A stretch of 64,000 nucleotides of DNA. Source: an uncultured Muribaculaceae bacterium. Its GTDB lineage: Bacteria; Bacteroidota; Bacteroidia; Bacteroidales; Muribaculaceae. The notes beneath the pieces are model-generated. The model had not been told where the DNA came from. It saw only the letters and a list, made by a program, of their open reading frames with translations, and did not search any database. The position numbers and the translations under genes were made by a program. The stretch lies in the NCBI GenBank assembly GCA_910588245.1, contig CAJUQP010000002.1:62001-126000 (forward strand), in the 5' to 3' direction. The number at the start of each line of letters is the position of its first letter. The first letter of the stretch is position 1. Shown one piece after another: positions 32,131 to 41,351 of the stretch.

Positions 32131-33708
32131 ATGCTTAACCCAAGCGAAATTTCTGATATACTAAAACAACAGCTCGACAACATCAATTCGCAGGTGAAGT
32201 TTGAGGAGGTGGGCACCGTGCTCGAGGTGGGCGATGGTGTGGCACACGTCTACGGACTTGAGAACGTGAAGAGCAACGAGCTTGTTGAGTTTGAAAACGG
32301 CGTCAAAGGCGTCGCGCTCAACCTTGAGGAGAGCAATGTGGGTGTTGTGCTTCTCAACAACGTAAATAAAGTGACTGAAAACATGTCGGTGCGTCGCACG
32401 GGTGAGATCGCTTCTATTCCGGTAGGGGAGGGGCTGCTTGGCCGCGTAATCAATATCCTTGGCGAACCTATCGACGGTAAAGGGCCTATTGAGGGAGATC
32501 TGATCAACCTTCCGCTCGAACGAAAGGCTCCGGGCGTCATCTTCCGCCAGCCTGTGAACCAGCCTCTGCAGACCGGTATCAAGGCTGTCGACTCCATGAT
32601 TCCTATCGGCCGCGGACAGCGTGAGCTTATCATCGGCGACCGCCAGATCGGTAAGACCGCGATCGCGATCGACACTATCATCAACCAGCGCCAGAATTAC
32701 CTTGATGGTAAGCCCGTATACTGTATATATGTGGCCATCGGCCAGAAGGCTTCTTCTGTGGCTTCGCTTGTACATACTCTTGAGAAGTATGGAGCGATGG
32801 ACTACACGGTTGTGGTTGCCGCCACGGCTTCAGACTCCGCCTCCATGCGCTACTACAGTCCGTTCGCAGGTGTTGCCATTGGTGAATATTTCCGTGATAC
32901 CGGCCGTGACGCCCTCATCGTATACGACGACCTTTCGAAACAGGCCGTGGCCTATCGTGAGATCTCTCTGATCCTGAAGCGTCCTTCCGGTCGTGAGGCT
33001 TATCCCGGCGATATCTTCTATCTCCACTCTCGTCTTCTCGAGAGAGCTGCGAAGATAATCGACAACCAGGAGGTTGCATCTTCTATGAACGACCTTCCGG
33101 AGGCTCTCAAGCCGATTGTCAAGGGTGGAGGATCTCTCACAGCCCTACCGATCATCGAGACCCAGGCCGGCGACGTATCAGCATACATCCCGACCAATGT
33201 GATCTCTATCACCGACGGTCAGATTTTCCTCGAGACCAACCTCTTCAACCGGGGTATACGTCCTGCCATCAACGTGGGTATCTCTGTATCGCGCGTAGGT
33301 GGTAATGCCCAGATCAAGTGTATGAAGAAGGTCGCCGGCACGCTGAAGATCGCTCAGGCACAGTTCCGCGAGCTTGAGTCGTTCACCAAATTCGGTGGTG
33401 ACATCGACCCTGTGACCGCACGTACGATCGATCGTGGCCGCAAGAACCAGCAGCTCCTCATCCAGCCACAGTATCAGCCATGGCCAGTCGAGAACGAAGT
33501 TGCCGTGATCTATTGCGGTGTGAACGGGCTTCTGGAGAGTGTGCCTGTCGACAAGGTTCATGAGTTTGAGGAATTGTTCCTCCAGCTTCTGAAGGCCAAA
33601 TATCAGAAAGAGGTGCTTGATGTGCTCCGTTCCGGCCAGCTCACGGACGATGTCCAGTCGAAGCTCGCTGAATGCGCGGCAGAGATTTCATCGCGTTATA
33701 AATCGTAA
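32131..33708 (+). CDS. atpA: ATP synthase subunit alpha
   Basis: 525 residues. Walker A is GDRQIGKTAIAIDT and the conserved DDLSKQAVAYREISLIL segment is intact; the arginine finger lies in VGISVSRVGGNAQ. It forms the non-catalytic nucleotide sites of the F1 hexamer. It is followed by a 106-bp gap with a GC-rich hairpin, the longest gap in the whole nuo-atp cluster. Confidence 0.97.
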   Translation: MLNPSEISDILKQQLDNINSQVKFEEVGTVLEVGDGVAHVYGLENVKSNELVEFENGVKGVALNLEESNVGVVLLNNVNKVTENMSVRRTGEIASIPVGEGLLGRVINILGEPIDGKGPIEGDLINLPLERKAPGVIFRQPVNQPLQTGIKAVDSMIPIGRGQRELIIGDRQIGKTAIAIDTIINQRQNYLDGKPVYCIYVAIGQKASSVASLVHTLEKYGAMDYTVVVAATASDSASMRYYSPFAGVAIGEYFRDTGRDALIVYDDLSKQAVAYREISLILKRPSGREAYPGDIFYLHSRLLERAAKIIDNQEVASSMNDLPEALKPIVKGGGSLTALPIIETQAGDVSAYIPTNVISITDGQIFLETNLFNRGIRPAINVGISVSRVGGNAQIKCMKKVAGTLKIAQAQFRELESFTKFGGDIDPVTARTIDRGRKNQQLLIQPQYQPWPVENEVAVIYCGVNGLLESVPVDKVHEFEELFLQLLKAKYQKEVLDVLRSGQLTDDVQSKLAECAAEISSRYKS

Positions 33709-33724
33709 ATATTTCACAGTCCGC

Positions 33725-33745
33725 CGGCGGCCGAAGCGGCCGCCG
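33725..33745 (+). other. Stable hairpin between atpA and atpG
   Basis: Nine-bp all-G/C arms (33725-33733 and 33737-33745) with a 3-nt loop. No T-run follows, so it is not a typical terminator. It could slow or trim transcripts and so lower gamma relative to alpha and beta (1:3:3 in the enzyme). That role is inference. Confidence 0.55.
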
Positions 33746-33814
33746 CGGTCTGCGCATATACAGGGAGGATTATTCTTCCGTAAATTTTAATCAATTATTT
33801 AGAGACAATCGAAG

Positions 33815-34705
33815 ATGGCTACTCTGAAAGCCCTGAAGACACGCATAGGATCTGTGTCGTCGAGTGAGAAGATCACCGGCGCCATGAAGATGATTTCTTC
33901 GGCAAAGGTGCATAAGAACGAGCTTGAGCTAAAGAAGCTCCTGCCGTTCCGCAACCAGGTGAAATCGATCATGGGCCATTTGCTCGACACCAACACCGAG
34001 TTCGATTCCCCGCTCATAGAGGAGAGGGAGGTCAGGAAAGTCGGAGTAGTGGTCTATGGCACTGACGACGGCCTCTGTGGCGCCTATAATATCAACATAT
34101 TCAAGCGGCTGCTCATAGAGATCGCCGGATTGCGAGAGAAATACGGCAATAAAGTCGAGATAACAGTCTATCCGATAGGTAAGAAGATGGCCAAAGCCTG
34201 TCTGCGCCTTTCGGCGGAGGGTGTCAGGACAATAGTCCCGGCCGGGGTCGACTCGAAGATGTCCGGCGACACTGTCAATGCCTTTACCGGTCAGCTGCGC
34301 TCGGATTTCATCGCCGGCACGATCGACCATGTCGAGGTCCTTTACATGAGATTTGTCTCTATGAGCCGTCAGATCGCCACTGTTGAGCAGATTTTCCCTG
34401 TGAGCAGCGAGGCGATCGAGGGTGATAAGGGAGCCGCGGCCAACGACAACAAGATGTATATCTTCGAACCTGACGCCAATAGCATTTTCAACGAGGTTCT
34501 TCCTATGTTTGTGCTTTCGACAATGCAGGAGATTACCATCGAGAACCGTGCGTCGGAGCAGGCCGCGAGAGTGATGGCCATGCAGAGCGCCAACGACAAC
34601 GCCAAGAAACTTCTTGACTCGCTTCAGCTTGAATATAACAAACTCAGGCAGCAGAGCATCACGACCGAGCTTCTCGATATACTGGGAGGTCAGGTGGAGA
34701 GATAG
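33815..34705 (+). CDS. atpG: ATP synthase subunit gamma
   Basis: 296 residues, the central rotor shaft of F1. The N-terminal helix (LKALKTRIGSVSSSEKITGAM) and the C-terminal helix (RASEQAARVMAMQSANDNA, LQLEYNKLRQQSIT) that form the coiled-coil are well conserved, as is DDGLCGAYN. Its stop is 48 bp before nuoI, the right junction of the ATP synthase block. Confidence 0.96.
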   Translation: MATLKALKTRIGSVSSSEKITGAMKMISSAKVHKNELELKKLLPFRNQVKSIMGHLLDTNTEFDSPLIEEREVRKVGVVVYGTDDGLCGAYNINIFKRLLIEIAGLREKYGNKVEITVYPIGKKMAKACLRLSAEGVRTIVPAGVDSKMSGDTVNAFTGQLRSDFIAGTIDHVEVLYMRFVSMSRQIATVEQIFPVSSEAIEGDKGAAANDNKMYIFEPDANSIFNEVLPMFVLSTMQEITIENRASEQAARVMAMQSANDNAKKLLDSLQLEYNKLRQQSITTELLDILGGQVER

Positions 34706-34753
34706 GAAGACGTGGCGTAACGCATCATGAAAACAGATTCAAAGTTTTAATAA

Positions 34754-35389
34754 ATGAGTAATATCAAGGAATATTTTTCGGAAATCGGCAGTGGCATCAA
34801 GAGCCTCGTCACCGGCATGGCCGTGACCGGCAAGGAGCTAGTCACTCCGAAAATCACCGAGTGTTATCCCGAGAACAGGGCTGACCTGAAGATAGCAGAT
34901 CGATTCAGGGCCGTGCTCACTCTCAAATATGACGAACAGGGACGCCATAAGTGCATAGGCTGTGGCATATGCCAGATGAACTGTCCTAACGGAACCATTC
35001 AGCTCACGACCAAGATGGTTGATCTTCCTGACGGGAAGAAGAAGCGTAAACTCGACAAATACATGTATGACCTTGGGAGCTGCACTTTCTGCATGCTCTG
35101 TGTCACTACGTGTCCGCAGGACGCCCTCGAGTTCTCCAATGATTTCGAGCAGGCCACATTTACGAGAGGCAGTCTTCTCAAACAGCTGAATTATCGTCCG
35201 GAACCAGCTGACGATGCATCGGCGCCCGCACCGAAACCCGCCATGGATCCGGAAAAGCTTGCCAGAATCAAGGCAGAGGCTCTCGCCAAGGCCGCTAAGA
35301 TCAAGGCTGAGAAAGAAGCTGCCGCCAAGGCTGCAGCCGGAGCCGCTCATGAGGGAGAGGCTACAAACCAGGAAAACAAAGAAAAGTAA
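34754..35389 (+). CDS. nuoI: Complex I subunit I with Ala/Lys-rich tail
   Basis: 211 residues. Two ferredoxin motifs, CIGCGICQMNCPNG and CTFCMLCVTTCPQDA, bind clusters N6a and N6b, which relay electrons to NuoB. After about residue 150 comes a low-complexity Ala/Lys/Glu helix (KLARIKAEALAKAAKIKAEK) of some 55 residues that is not part of the family core. With no NuoEFG, NuoI is the likely docking point for a soluble electron donor such as ferredoxin. First nuo gene after the atp block. Confidence 0.94.
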   Translation: MSNIKEYFSEIGSGIKSLVTGMAVTGKELVTPKITECYPENRADLKIADRFRAVLTLKYDEQGRHKCIGCGICQMNCPNGTIQLTTKMVDLPDGKKKRKLDKYMYDLGSCTFCMLCVTTCPQDALEFSNDFEQATFTRGSLLKQLNYRPEPADDASAPAPKPAMDPEKLARIKAEALAKAAKIKAEKEAAAKAAAGAAHEGEATNQENKEK

Positions 35390-35395
35390 TATATA

Positions 35396-35923
35396 ATGGA
35401 TTCTGTAGGAAATATAATCATGTATTTCGTGGCAGCGATCGTCATAGTCTTCTTCTCGATAAAGGCTGTGACCACACGCAAGATCCTGCGCGCCGCGACT
35501 TACCTTCTTTTTGTGCTTCTGGGCACAGCCGTGCTGTATTTCCAGCTTGGCTACCAGTTTCTCGGCGGTGTTCAGATCGCTGTCTATGCCGGAGGCATAA
35601 TGGTGCTTTTCGTGTTCGCCATCCTGCTCACCCATAAGCCGAACGAGAACAGTGGAATCATAGATTCCCACCGTCGTCTGCTCGGCATCCTGGTATCGGC
35701 CGGAGGCGCTGTGGTTCTTCTGCTTGCAATCTTCTTCATGCCGCTCCTCGACGGAGCGTCGTTGCTCGACTGCCTTTCGGCCAGCGAGCCAATCACCATG
35801 AAAGAGATAGGAGAGGCCTTCACGGGCAGCGACCGTTTCCAGTATCTGCTTCCTTTTGAAGCGATCAGTGTGTTGTTACTCGCATGTATAATCGGCGGCG
35901 TCACTGTGGCCCGTAAAAGCTGA
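35396..35923 (+). CDS. nuoJ: Complex I subunit J
   Basis: 175 residues with five membrane helices. The conserved segment GVQIAVYAGGIMVLFVFAIL matches the pi-bulge helix 3 of NuoJ. It is placed 6 bp after nuoI and 6 bp before nuoK, the usual I-J-K packing. Confidence 0.94.
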   Translation: MDSVGNIIMYFVAAIVIVFFSIKAVTTRKILRAATYLLFVLLGTAVLYFQLGYQFLGGVQIAVYAGGIMVLFVFAILLTHKPNENSGIIDSHRRLLGILVSAGGAVVLLLAIFFMPLLDGASLLDCLSASEPITMKEIGEAFTGSDRFQYLLPFEAISVLLLACIIGGVTVARKS

Positions 35924-35929
35924 CGGATT

Positions 35930-36241
35930 ATGGATCTTAGCATATTATGGTATCTCGTGCCGAGCGTCATTATGCTCGCATGCGGCGTCTATGGGTTCGT
36001 GACCCGTAAGAATCTTATCGCCATCCTCATCTCCCTGGAGCTGATGCTCAATTCCGCCGACCTCAATTTCGTGGTGTTCAACCGTTTCCTGTTCCCCGGA
36101 TCGATGGACGGCATGGTGTTTACCCTCTTCGCCATTGCGATAGCGGCTGCTGAGACGGCGATTGCCATCGCCATCATCATCAACATCTACAGGTCGATAG
36201 GCAACACCGATATTACTGAAATCAACAAAATGAAGTTCTAA
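35930..36241 (+). CDS. nuoK: Complex I subunit K
   Basis: 103 residues, three membrane helices. Conserved Glu residues of the proton path are visible in LISLELMLNSADLNF and AIAAAETAIAIAII. Three bp separate it from nuoL. Confidence 0.95.
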   Translation: MDLSILWYLVPSVIMLACGVYGFVTRKNLIAILISLELMLNSADLNFVVFNRFLFPGSMDGMVFTLFAIAIAAAETAIAIAIIINIYRSIGNTDITEINKMKF

Positions 36242-36244
36242 GAT

Positions 36245-38188
36245 ATGGGCATTACACTTCCAATTCTAATTTTGGCGATTCCGGTCACGATGTTCCTCAT
36301 CTTAGGAATCGGCGGTGTCAAGATGTCGCGCAAGCTTGCGGGCGTGCTTGGTATCATCGCCAACGGCACATTGGCCGTGATAGCCTACACAGTCGCCTTT
36401 ACTTATTTTTTCAGCGGCGATCCCAATTTCATTGTCGACGGCGTGCGTCAGCAGTTCCAGGTCTTTGATGTCACCTGGCTTGCTTTCACCCAGACCCTCG
36501 TGGTGAACATAGGTTTCCTCCTCGATCCGATCTCTGCCATGATGCTTGTGGTCATCACCACGATCTCATTCATGGTGCATCTCTACAGCTGGGGCTACAT
36601 GGAGCATGAGGGCGGTTTCCAGCGTTACTATGCTTTCCTGGCACTCTTCACTTTCTCTATGCTCGGACTCGTAGTGGCCACCAACATTTTCCAGATGTAC
36701 ATATTCTGGGAGCTTGTCGGGGTTTCCTCCTACCTTCTGATCGGCTTCTTCTATAAGCTTCCGTCAGCGGTCTCGGCATCCAAGAAGGCATTTATCGTTA
36801 CCCGTTTCGCCGATCTTGGATTCCTGATCGGTATCCTCATACTGAGCTACTATACCGACACTTTCAACTTCGTCAAACTGACAAACAATCCCGAGTCTGT
36901 GCTTGCAACATTCTCAGGCGCCACGTTCATGGGTGCGTCAGTTATGACATGGGCGATGGTTCTGATCTTCACCGGCGGTATGGGTAAGTCGGCAATGATG
37001 CCTCTGCATATCTGGCTCCCCGATGCAATGGAAGGCCCGACTCCTGTGTCGGCCCTTATCCACGCAGCCACCATGGTTGTAGCCGGTGTGTATCTGGTGG
37101 CCCGTATGTTCCCCCTATACTGCATCGTCGACGCCTCGCTGACATTCGTGGCTGTAGTCGGCGCCATCACCGCTTTCTATGCTGCGGTAGTGGCTTGTAC
37201 GCAGATAGATATCAAACGCGTGCTCGCGTTCTCAACCATCTCACAGATCGCGTTCATGATGGTGTCGCTCGCCTGTGCTTACGACAAACCTGTGGAAGGC
37301 GTGCATTACGCAGGCCTCGGCTACATGGCCGGGATGTTCCACTTGTTTACACACGCCATGTTCAAGGCCCTCCTTTTCCTCGGTGCAGGCGCGCTTATCC
37401 ATGCCGTTCACTCCAACAACTATACAGAAATGGGTGGCCTGAGGAAATATATGCCTATAACCCACTGGACATTCCTCATTGGCTGTCTCGCCATAGCCGG
37501 TATCTGGCCTTTCGCCGGATTCTTCTCTAAAGACGAGATGCTTGCAGCCATGTTCTCCCGTCATTGGTTCTGGGGTGCATGGATGACTATGGTAGCTGGT
37601 TTGACGGCATTCTATATGTTCCGCCTCTATTTCATGATCTTCTGGTGGGAGGAGAATCCCAAATACAAAGAGCATACACCTCACGACGCCCCCTGGCAGA
37701 TGTCGGTGCCTCTGATTTTCCTTGCGGCAGTCTCCTGTGTGGCCGGCTTCATTCCTTTCGGAGAGTTTGTCACCTACAACGGTGAGCCCTATCATATCCA
37801 TATCGACGGTGCGACAGCCGCCACAAGTATCACTGTAGCTGTTCTCGCCATCGTTCTAGCCACGGTGATGTACAGAAAGAAGAATTCCCTGCCAACGAAG
37901 GTCAAGAACATTTGGCCGGGGCTCTGGACCGCTGCGCATCATCGCTTCTATTGGGACGAGATGTATATGTTTGTCACCCATAAGATCATCTTCGGAATCA
38001 TCTGCAAGAGCATCGCATGGTTCGACCGTCATGTCATCGACGCCACTATGGATATGTTTGCGAAAGTCACACAGAAAACCTCCTATGCAATCAGGGGCAT
38101 GCAGTCGGGAACTATCCAGACTTATGTCTACTGGTATTTTGCCGGAGCTGTGCTTCTTGCAGCCATCACCTGGATTTGCCTGATTTAA
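36245..38188 (+). CDS. nuoL: Complex I subunit L (antiporter-like proton pump)
   Basis: 647 residues with about 15 helices and the lateral helix at the C-terminus. Family segments: YMEHEGGFQRYYAFLALFTF, FWELVGVSSYLLIGF (key Glu), GKSAMMPLHIWLPDAMEGPT (key Lys), and THAMFKALLFLGAGALIHA. It is one of three Mrp-type pumping subunits at the end of the membrane arm. Confidence 0.96.
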   Translation: MGITLPILILAIPVTMFLILGIGGVKMSRKLAGVLGIIANGTLAVIAYTVAFTYFFSGDPNFIVDGVRQQFQVFDVTWLAFTQTLVVNIGFLLDPISAMMLVVITTISFMVHLYSWGYMEHEGGFQRYYAFLALFTFSMLGLVVATNIFQMYIFWELVGVSSYLLIGFFYKLPSAVSASKKAFIVTRFADLGFLIGILILSYYTDTFNFVKLTNNPESVLATFSGATFMGASVMTWAMVLIFTGGMGKSAMMPLHIWLPDAMEGPTPVSALIHAATMVVAGVYLVARMFPLYCIVDASLTFVAVVGAITAFYAAVVACTQIDIKRVLAFSTISQIAFMMVSLACAYDKPVEGVHYAGLGYMAGMFHLFTHAMFKALLFLGAGALIHAVHSNNYTEMGGLRKYMPITHWTFLIGCLAIAGIWPFAGFFSKDEMLAAMFSRHWFWGAWMTMVAGLTAFYMFRLYFMIFWWEENPKYKEHTPHDAPWQMSVPLIFLAAVSCVAGFIPFGEFVTYNGEPYHIHIDGATAATSITVAVLAIVLATVMYRKKNSLPTKVKNIWPGLWTAAHHRFYWDEMYMFVTHKIIFGIICKSIAWFDRHVIDATMDMFAKVTQKTSYAIRGMQSGTIQTYVYWYFAGAVLLAAITWICLI

Positions 38189-38222
38189 TCATTCATATTG
38201 CAACGCAGAAAAAATTTAGATT

Positions 38223-39740
38223 ATGTTTGGAAATATATTAATCTGGTTTGTAGTGATCCCCGTCATCATGATGGCTGGATTGGGTTTATGCCGCAATAGC
38301 AGTATGAATGCGATCCGCTCGGTGATGGTGGTCGGTTCCACAATACTTCTCGCTCTGTCGGTGTGGCTGTGTGTTGACTTCTTGCAGCTGCGTGCCGCGG
38401 GAGTCGACGACGAGATGCTCTTCACCGGTAGCTGGATGTGGTATGCTCCTCTCAACATTCATCTTGCAGTGGGTGTCGACGGCATATCGGTGCTCATGCT
38501 TATGCTTTCATCCGTGATAGTATTCGCAGGCACATTCGCATCTTGGGCCATCAATCCGCTTCCGAAAAACTTCTTCCTTTGGTTTGCCCTTCTCAGCACC
38601 GGAGTGTTCGGATTCTTTATCTCGATCGACATCTTCACGATGTTCATGTTCTACGAGGTCGCCCTTATCCCGATGTACCTTCTCATCGGCGTCTGGGGCA
38701 CGGGACGCAAGGAATATTCGGCCATGAAGCTGACCCTCATGCTTATGGGCGGTTCAGCATTCCTCATGCTCGGACTCCTCGGCATCTACTGGCACAGCGC
38801 TCCGGAAGGAGGCCAGCTCACCTGGAACATTCTCGAGATTTCACACAACGCCAATATTGACCCGAGCTGGCAGAACGTACTCTTCTGTCTGACATTCGTA
38901 GGGTTCGGTGTTCTTGGCGCCATGTTCCCCTTCCATACATGGAGCCCCGACGGTCATGCCTGTGCGCCTACGGCAGTATCGATGCTTCACGCAGGCGTCC
39001 TCATGAAACTTGGTGGTTATGGCTGTTTCCGCATCGCCATCTATCTGCTTCCGCAGGCTGCCAATGAGCTCGCATGGATTTTCATTATCCTCACCGGCAT
39101 AAGCATTGTCTACGGTGCATTCTCAGCGTGCGTTCAGACCGACCTCAAGTATATCAACGCCTATTCATCTGTGTCGCACTGCGGCATGGTGCTTTTCGCC
39201 ATCCTGATGCTCAACACCACAGCGATGACGGGCGCAATACTCCAGATGCTGTCCCACGGCTTGATGACGGCTCTCTTCTTTGCCCTGATCGGTATGATCT
39301 ACGGAAGAACCCACACCCGCGACATCCGTCTGATGGGAGGCCTGATGAAAATCATGCCCTATCTCGGCGTATGCTACATGATCGCAGGTTTTGCGTCGCT
39401 CGGTCTGCCGGGCCTCTCCGGTTTCGTGGCAGAGATGACTATCTTCTTCGGATCGTTTGAGAACGCCGATCTTTTCCATCGCTGCTTCGTGATCGCAGCC
39501 ACCTGCTCGATTGTGATCACAGCGGTCTACATCCTGAGAGTTGTAGGAAAGCTGCTTCTCGGACCCGTGCAAGACAAGCATCACCTCGAGCTCACCGACG
39601 CCACATGGTGGGAACGTCTGTCGACGGTGACCCTTATCCTCTGCATCGCCGGCATCGGCTGTTTCCCCAACTGGATCAACGAGACAATTCAGCATAGCTT
39701 CCAGCCGATCATCGCGGCTATTCAGGGAGTGGCGCTCTAA
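38223..39740 (+). CDS. nuoM: Complex I subunit M (antiporter-like proton pump)
   Basis: 505 residues, 14 helices. Motifs: MFMFYEVALIPMYLLIGVWG (catalytic Glu), GAMFPFHTWSPDGHACAPT and YINAYSSVSHCGMVLFA. The broken-helix regions and Lys/Glu pattern of the pump are kept. Confidence 0.96.
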   Translation: MFGNILIWFVVIPVIMMAGLGLCRNSSMNAIRSVMVVGSTILLALSVWLCVDFLQLRAAGVDDEMLFTGSWMWYAPLNIHLAVGVDGISVLMLMLSSVIVFAGTFASWAINPLPKNFFLWFALLSTGVFGFFISIDIFTMFMFYEVALIPMYLLIGVWGTGRKEYSAMKLTLMLMGGSAFLMLGLLGIYWHSAPEGGQLTWNILEISHNANIDPSWQNVLFCLTFVGFGVLGAMFPFHTWSPDGHACAPTAVSMLHAGVLMKLGGYGCFRIAIYLLPQAANELAWIFIILTGISIVYGAFSACVQTDLKYINAYSSVSHCGMVLFAILMLNTTAMTGAILQMLSHGLMTALFFALIGMIYGRTHTRDIRLMGGLMKIMPYLGVCYMIAGFASLGLPGLSGFVAEMTIFFGSFENADLFHRCFVIAATCSIVITAVYILRVVGKLLLGPVQDKHHLELTDATWWERLSTVTLILCIAGIGCFPNWINETIQHSFQPIIAAIQGVAL

Positions 39741-39777
39741 CAAGATGTATTGAATAAATAAAACAAGCAATTCAACA

Positions 39778-41244
39778 ATGGACTATTCTCAATTTGGATC
39801 AATGATTCCCGAACTGATCGTTCTCGGAATTTTCATGCTGGTCTTTTTATTCGACACATTTTCGAATGAAGGCGGAAAGCGGATCCTCACACCGCTGACC
39901 ACAGTGCTTTTCGCTCTGGGCACCGTAGCCATATGGCTTGTGCCCGCTTCGGGCGAGGAGGTGTTCGGCGGCATGTATGTCAACGATACTGCCACAAACG
40001 CTATCAAGGCCATCCTCAATATCGGTGTCTTCATCGTGTTCCTTCAGAGTGCCAAATGGGTGGAGAGCGATGAGGTCGCAATCCGCAAGGGTGAATTCTA
40101 TGAGCTTCTGCTCGTCACCCTCTTCGGAATGTATCTCATGGTTTCCGCTCGCCATTTCCTCCTCTTCGTGATTGGCCTGGAATCAGCATCGCTTCCTCTC
40201 GCCGCACTGGTGGCCTTCAACAAGAAGCATTATGAGAGCCACGAGGCAGCCATCAAATATATCATGACGGCTGTATTCTCCTCAGCAATCCTTCTTGTCG
40301 GACTCTCGTTCGTGTATGCCTTCTCGGGAGGCTCGCTCTATTTCTCCGACATTGCCCTTGGCGTCGGTGGTGAGACAAGCGGCTTGCTGATTGTGGCTCT
40401 TGCTTTCGTGATTGCCGGCATCGGCTTCAAGCTTTCGCTCGTGCCTTTCCATCTCTGGACTGCCGATACCTATCAGGGAGCGCCCACGGCAATCACCAGC
40501 TATCTTTCTGTAATCTCGAAAGGCGCGACAGCATTCGCTTTCTTCGTGATCTTCGTGCAGTGCTTCGGTGCTGTCTACAGCGAGATCTGGGAATGGATGC
40601 TTTATGCTGTGATCATCGCCACTATCACTGTGGGAAACCTTTTCGCCATCCGTCAGAAGAACATGAAGCGATTCATGGCCTTTTCGTCGATCTCACAGGC
40701 AGGATATATCATGCTCGGTGCAATAGCGGCCGATGGCCTCGGTCTTGCTTCGATGATGTTCTACATCTTTGTATACGTTGTCAGCAACCTCGGCGCGTTT
40801 GCAGTGATCAGCACTATAGAAGAGAATGCAGGAAAGATCAGTATGGATGACTACAATGGCTTGCACAAGACCAATCCCTGGCTTTCGTTTGCAATGACCC
40901 TGGCCATGTTCTCCCTCGCCGGCATTCCTCCGTTTGCAGGCTTCTTCAGCAAGATCCTTATCTTCACATCCGTGACCGGCACAAATTCATGGCCGCTCTA
41001 CGTTCTCGTGCTTATAGCGTTGATCAACACAATAGTGTCGCTCTACTACTATCTGCTTGTTGTGAAGGCAATGTGGATCAGCCCGGAGGAACCCAAAATC
41101 GCAGCGTTCAAGACAGCACCTTGCCAGCGTGTAGGTCTCTGGCTCTGCATAGCAGGAATCGTATTCTTCGGTCTGGTACCCTACATTTATCAGTATTGCT
41201 ACGACGCAGTAAAGGATTCCCTCGCGTTCCTGACAATATTCTGA
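39778..41244 (+). CDS. nuoN: Complex I subunit N (antiporter-like proton pump)
   Basis: 488 residues, the last gene of the nuo-atp cluster. Motifs: GLESASLPLAALVAFNKKHY, FKLSLVPFHLWTADTYQGAP and RFMAFSSISQAGYIMLGA, plus SLAGIPPFAGFFSKILIF. A near-perfect 40-bp palindrome ends the transcript 37 bp downstream. Confidence 0.96.
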   Translation: MDYSQFGSMIPELIVLGIFMLVFLFDTFSNEGGKRILTPLTTVLFALGTVAIWLVPASGEEVFGGMYVNDTATNAIKAILNIGVFIVFLQSAKWVESDEVAIRKGEFYELLLVTLFGMYLMVSARHFLLFVIGLESASLPLAALVAFNKKHYESHEAAIKYIMTAVFSSAILLVGLSFVYAFSGGSLYFSDIALGVGGETSGLLIVALAFVIAGIGFKLSLVPFHLWTADTYQGAPTAITSYLSVISKGATAFAFFVIFVQCFGAVYSEIWEWMLYAVIIATITVGNLFAIRQKNMKRFMAFSSISQAGYIMLGAIAADGLGLASMMFYIFVYVVSNLGAFAVISTIEENAGKISMDDYNGLHKTNPWLSFAMTLAMFSLAGIPPFAGFFSKILIFTSVTGTNSWPLYVLVLIALINTIVSLYYYLLVVKAMWISPEEPKIAAFKTAPCQRVGLWLCIAGIVFFGLVPYIYQYCYDAVKDSLAFLTIF

Positions 41245-41280
41245 TATGTGACAACCTGAAGATATCTTTGACAGATATAA

Positions 41281-41320
41281 ATAAATCAAGCCGGGCTTCA
41301 TGAAGTCCGGCTTGATTTAT
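41281..41320. terminator. 40-bp near-perfect palindrome, bidirectional terminator
   Basis: Bases 41281-41320 pair about the centre 41300/41301 with a single G/T mismatch (41295/41306). It separates nuoN from the convergent small barrel gene and can serve both. Confidence 0.85.
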
Positions 41321-41351
41321 ATTTGTAGTTTACCGCTTGTGTATTTGAGGA

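Noticed and set aside
23841..41244. Sodium-driven ATP synthase or complex I
   Set aside because: Subunit c has Gly after Glu65 and no Gln at position 32, so the sodium-ligand set is absent.
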